Both the position numbers and the translations under genes were made by a program. DNA of 39,234 nucleotides from Bacteroidota bacterium (lineage in GTDB: Bacteria; Bacteroidota; Bacteroidia; Chitinophagales; Saprospiraceae): contig JACRAN010000270.1 of assembly GCA_016234735.1 (NCBI GenBank), forward strand, positions 1 through 39,234, in the 5' to 3' direction. The notes under the pieces were generated by a model that did no database searches, was not told the origin of the DNA, and worked only from the letters and a program-made list of their open reading frames with translations. Positions 38,481-39,234 of this stretch are shown one piece after another. Position 1 is the stretch's first letter; the number at the start of each line of letters is the position of its first letter.

Positions 38481-39068
38481 ATGGGAAAACTCATCGTCGT
38501 CACGGCTCCTTCTGGTGCAGGAAAAACCACCATCGTCAGGCACCTGCTGGCTACCTTCGGCAACCTTGCGTTTTCCGTTTCGGCCACCACCCGCAGCCGC
38601 CGGGAGAACGAGCGGGAAGGAGTTGACTATTATTATATTAACGTGCAAAAATTCAGAGAGCTGGTGGCGCAAAATGCCTTCCTCGAATGGGAGGAAGTTT
38701 ACGAAAACCAGTTCTACGGAACCTTGAAAAGCGAAGCGGAGCGGCTCTGGGCGGAGGGCAAGTGCGTGGTTTTCGACATAGATGTGAGAGGGGCGCTGAA
38801 TGTAAAAAAAGCGTTCCCCGACCAAACGCTCACCATTTTTGTCAAGCCGCCCTCGCCCGAAATCCTGTTCGAGCGTTTGAAAAAAAGAAAATCGGAAACC
38901 CAGGAGAGCCTGCAAAAACGCATTGCCAAGGCCGCTTTTGAACTGACTTTTGAAAAACATTTCGATATTGCATTGGTAAACGACGATTTGGAAGTGGCGC
39001 TCAGGCAGGCGGAGCAAATCGTCGGCGAGTGGTTGGGGGGAACAAAACCTGAAACAATCAACCCATGA
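38481..39068 (+). CDS. gmk: Guanylate kinase
   Basis: A 195-residue enzyme that phosphorylates GMP to GDP with ATP. The P-loop is APSGAGKTT (residues 9-17), followed by the GMP-binding SVSATTRSRRENEREGVDYY segment and FLEWEEVYENQFYGT. The CORE/LID part shows VVFDIDVRGALNVKKAFPD and the Arg-rich RIAKAAFEL segment. Length is typical (about 190-205). The ATG at 38481 starts two bases after yicC; a TTG at 38475 is also in frame but overlaps the yicC end. apaG overlaps its stop codon (ATGA), which suggests translational coupling. Confidence 0.97.
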   Translation: MGKLIVVTAPSGAGKTTIVRHLLATFGNLAFSVSATTRSRRENEREGVDYYYINVQKFRELVAQNAFLEWEEVYENQFYGTLKSEAERLWAEGKCVVFDIDVRGALNVKKAFPDQTLTIFVKPPSPEILFERLKKRKSETQESLQKRIAKAAFELTFEKHFDIALVNDDLEVALRQAEQIVGEWLGGTKPETINP

Positions 39069-39234
39069 GTTCAGAAAATACAGCCATGCAAACCTTGACA
39101 ACGCAAGGCATCCGAATCAGTGTAGAACCGTTCTACCTTCCACAAGAGTCGATTCCGATTCAGCACCGCTACGTTTTTGCCTACCGCATCACCATCGAAA
39201 ACCAAAGTTCGGAGACTGTGCAACTGATGCGCAG
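39065..39234 (+). CDS. apaG: ApaG protein, N-terminal part (3' end outside window)
   Basis: The gene starts four bases before the end of gmk and runs off the window; 56 residues are visible. The sequence LTTQGIRISVEPFYLPQESI and HRYVFAYRITIENQSSETVQ is characteristic of ApaG, an immunoglobulin-like (fibronectin type III fold) domain protein of about 125 residues. The family was linked to Co2+/Mg2+ resistance in Salmonella, but its molecular function remains open. It is the third gene of the yicC-gmk-apaG operon here. Confidence 0.9.
   Translation, partial: MSSENTAMQTLTTQGIRISVEPFYLPQESIPIQHRYVFAYRITIENQSSETVQLMR

Noticed and set aside
1-39234. CRISPR arrays, tRNA and rRNA genes, intact insertion sequences
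   Set aside because: No regularly spaced identical repeats, no tRNA T-loop signature and no transposase gene with flanking terminal repeats were seen on reading both strands.

Overview
The window is a chromosomal segment of a Bacteroidota bacterium, most likely a member of the Saprospiraceae or a close relative (family level is inference). Evidence for the phylum: a GldB gliding lipoprotein, a secreted beta-helix protein with a type IX secretion sorting domain, the 31-residue basic ribosomal protein of the bL38 type, promoters of the form TTG-N19-TAnnTTTG, and starts without clear Shine-Dalgarno sequences. Coding DNA is mostly GC-rich; one gene (8372-9031) is strikingly AT-rich.

Layout. 1-3155: end of a family 2 glycosyltransferase overlapping an ECF-type sigma factor, then asnS and a cupin. 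3338-9031: a SWIM-SNF2 helicase followed by an accessory stretch: a zinc-finger protein, a MNT/AbiEii-like nucleotidyltransferase with a partner that looks like an antitoxin fusion, an antitoxin/ParE pair, and the AT-rich gene with a HEPN-like R-x4-H motif. 9105-11763: paaZ, then a second antitoxin/ParE pair. 11880-18005: DUF4919 secreted protein, a diaminopentanoate-dehydrogenase-like oxidoreductase, RlmD-type rRNA methyltransferase (reverse strand), a small unknown, a periplasmic SxxK serine hydrolase, a CoA-type Nudix hydrolase and a membrane protein. 18062-23188: MscS channel, outer-membrane barrel, gldB, a redoxin, an OmpA-family protein and a DUF4112 protein. 23481-30164: rpsA, the T9SS-exported beta-helix protein and htpG. 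30472-33736: a small unknown gene, an intergenic region with strong terminators, a MazG-like pyrophosphatase with a TrpF-like protein, an alkyltransferase-like DNA-binding protein, a GT28-like glycosyltransferase and an unannotated-size 30-residue lipoprotein gene. 33800-39234: rng, bL38, a TPR protein and an HU protein on the reverse strand, and yicC-gmk-apaG on the forward strand.

How it fits together. Housekeeping genes for translation and RNA metabolism (asnS, rlmD, rpsA, rng, bL38, yicC, gmk) and envelope genes make up most of the window. The variable part is 6006-11763, where small toxin-antitoxin-like modules sit on both sides of paaZ, each with its own recognisable promoter. No tRNA, rRNA, CRISPR array or intact insertion sequence was seen. 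Several intergenic spaces carry short palindromes or word repeats near gene ends; these look like a recurring genomic feature.
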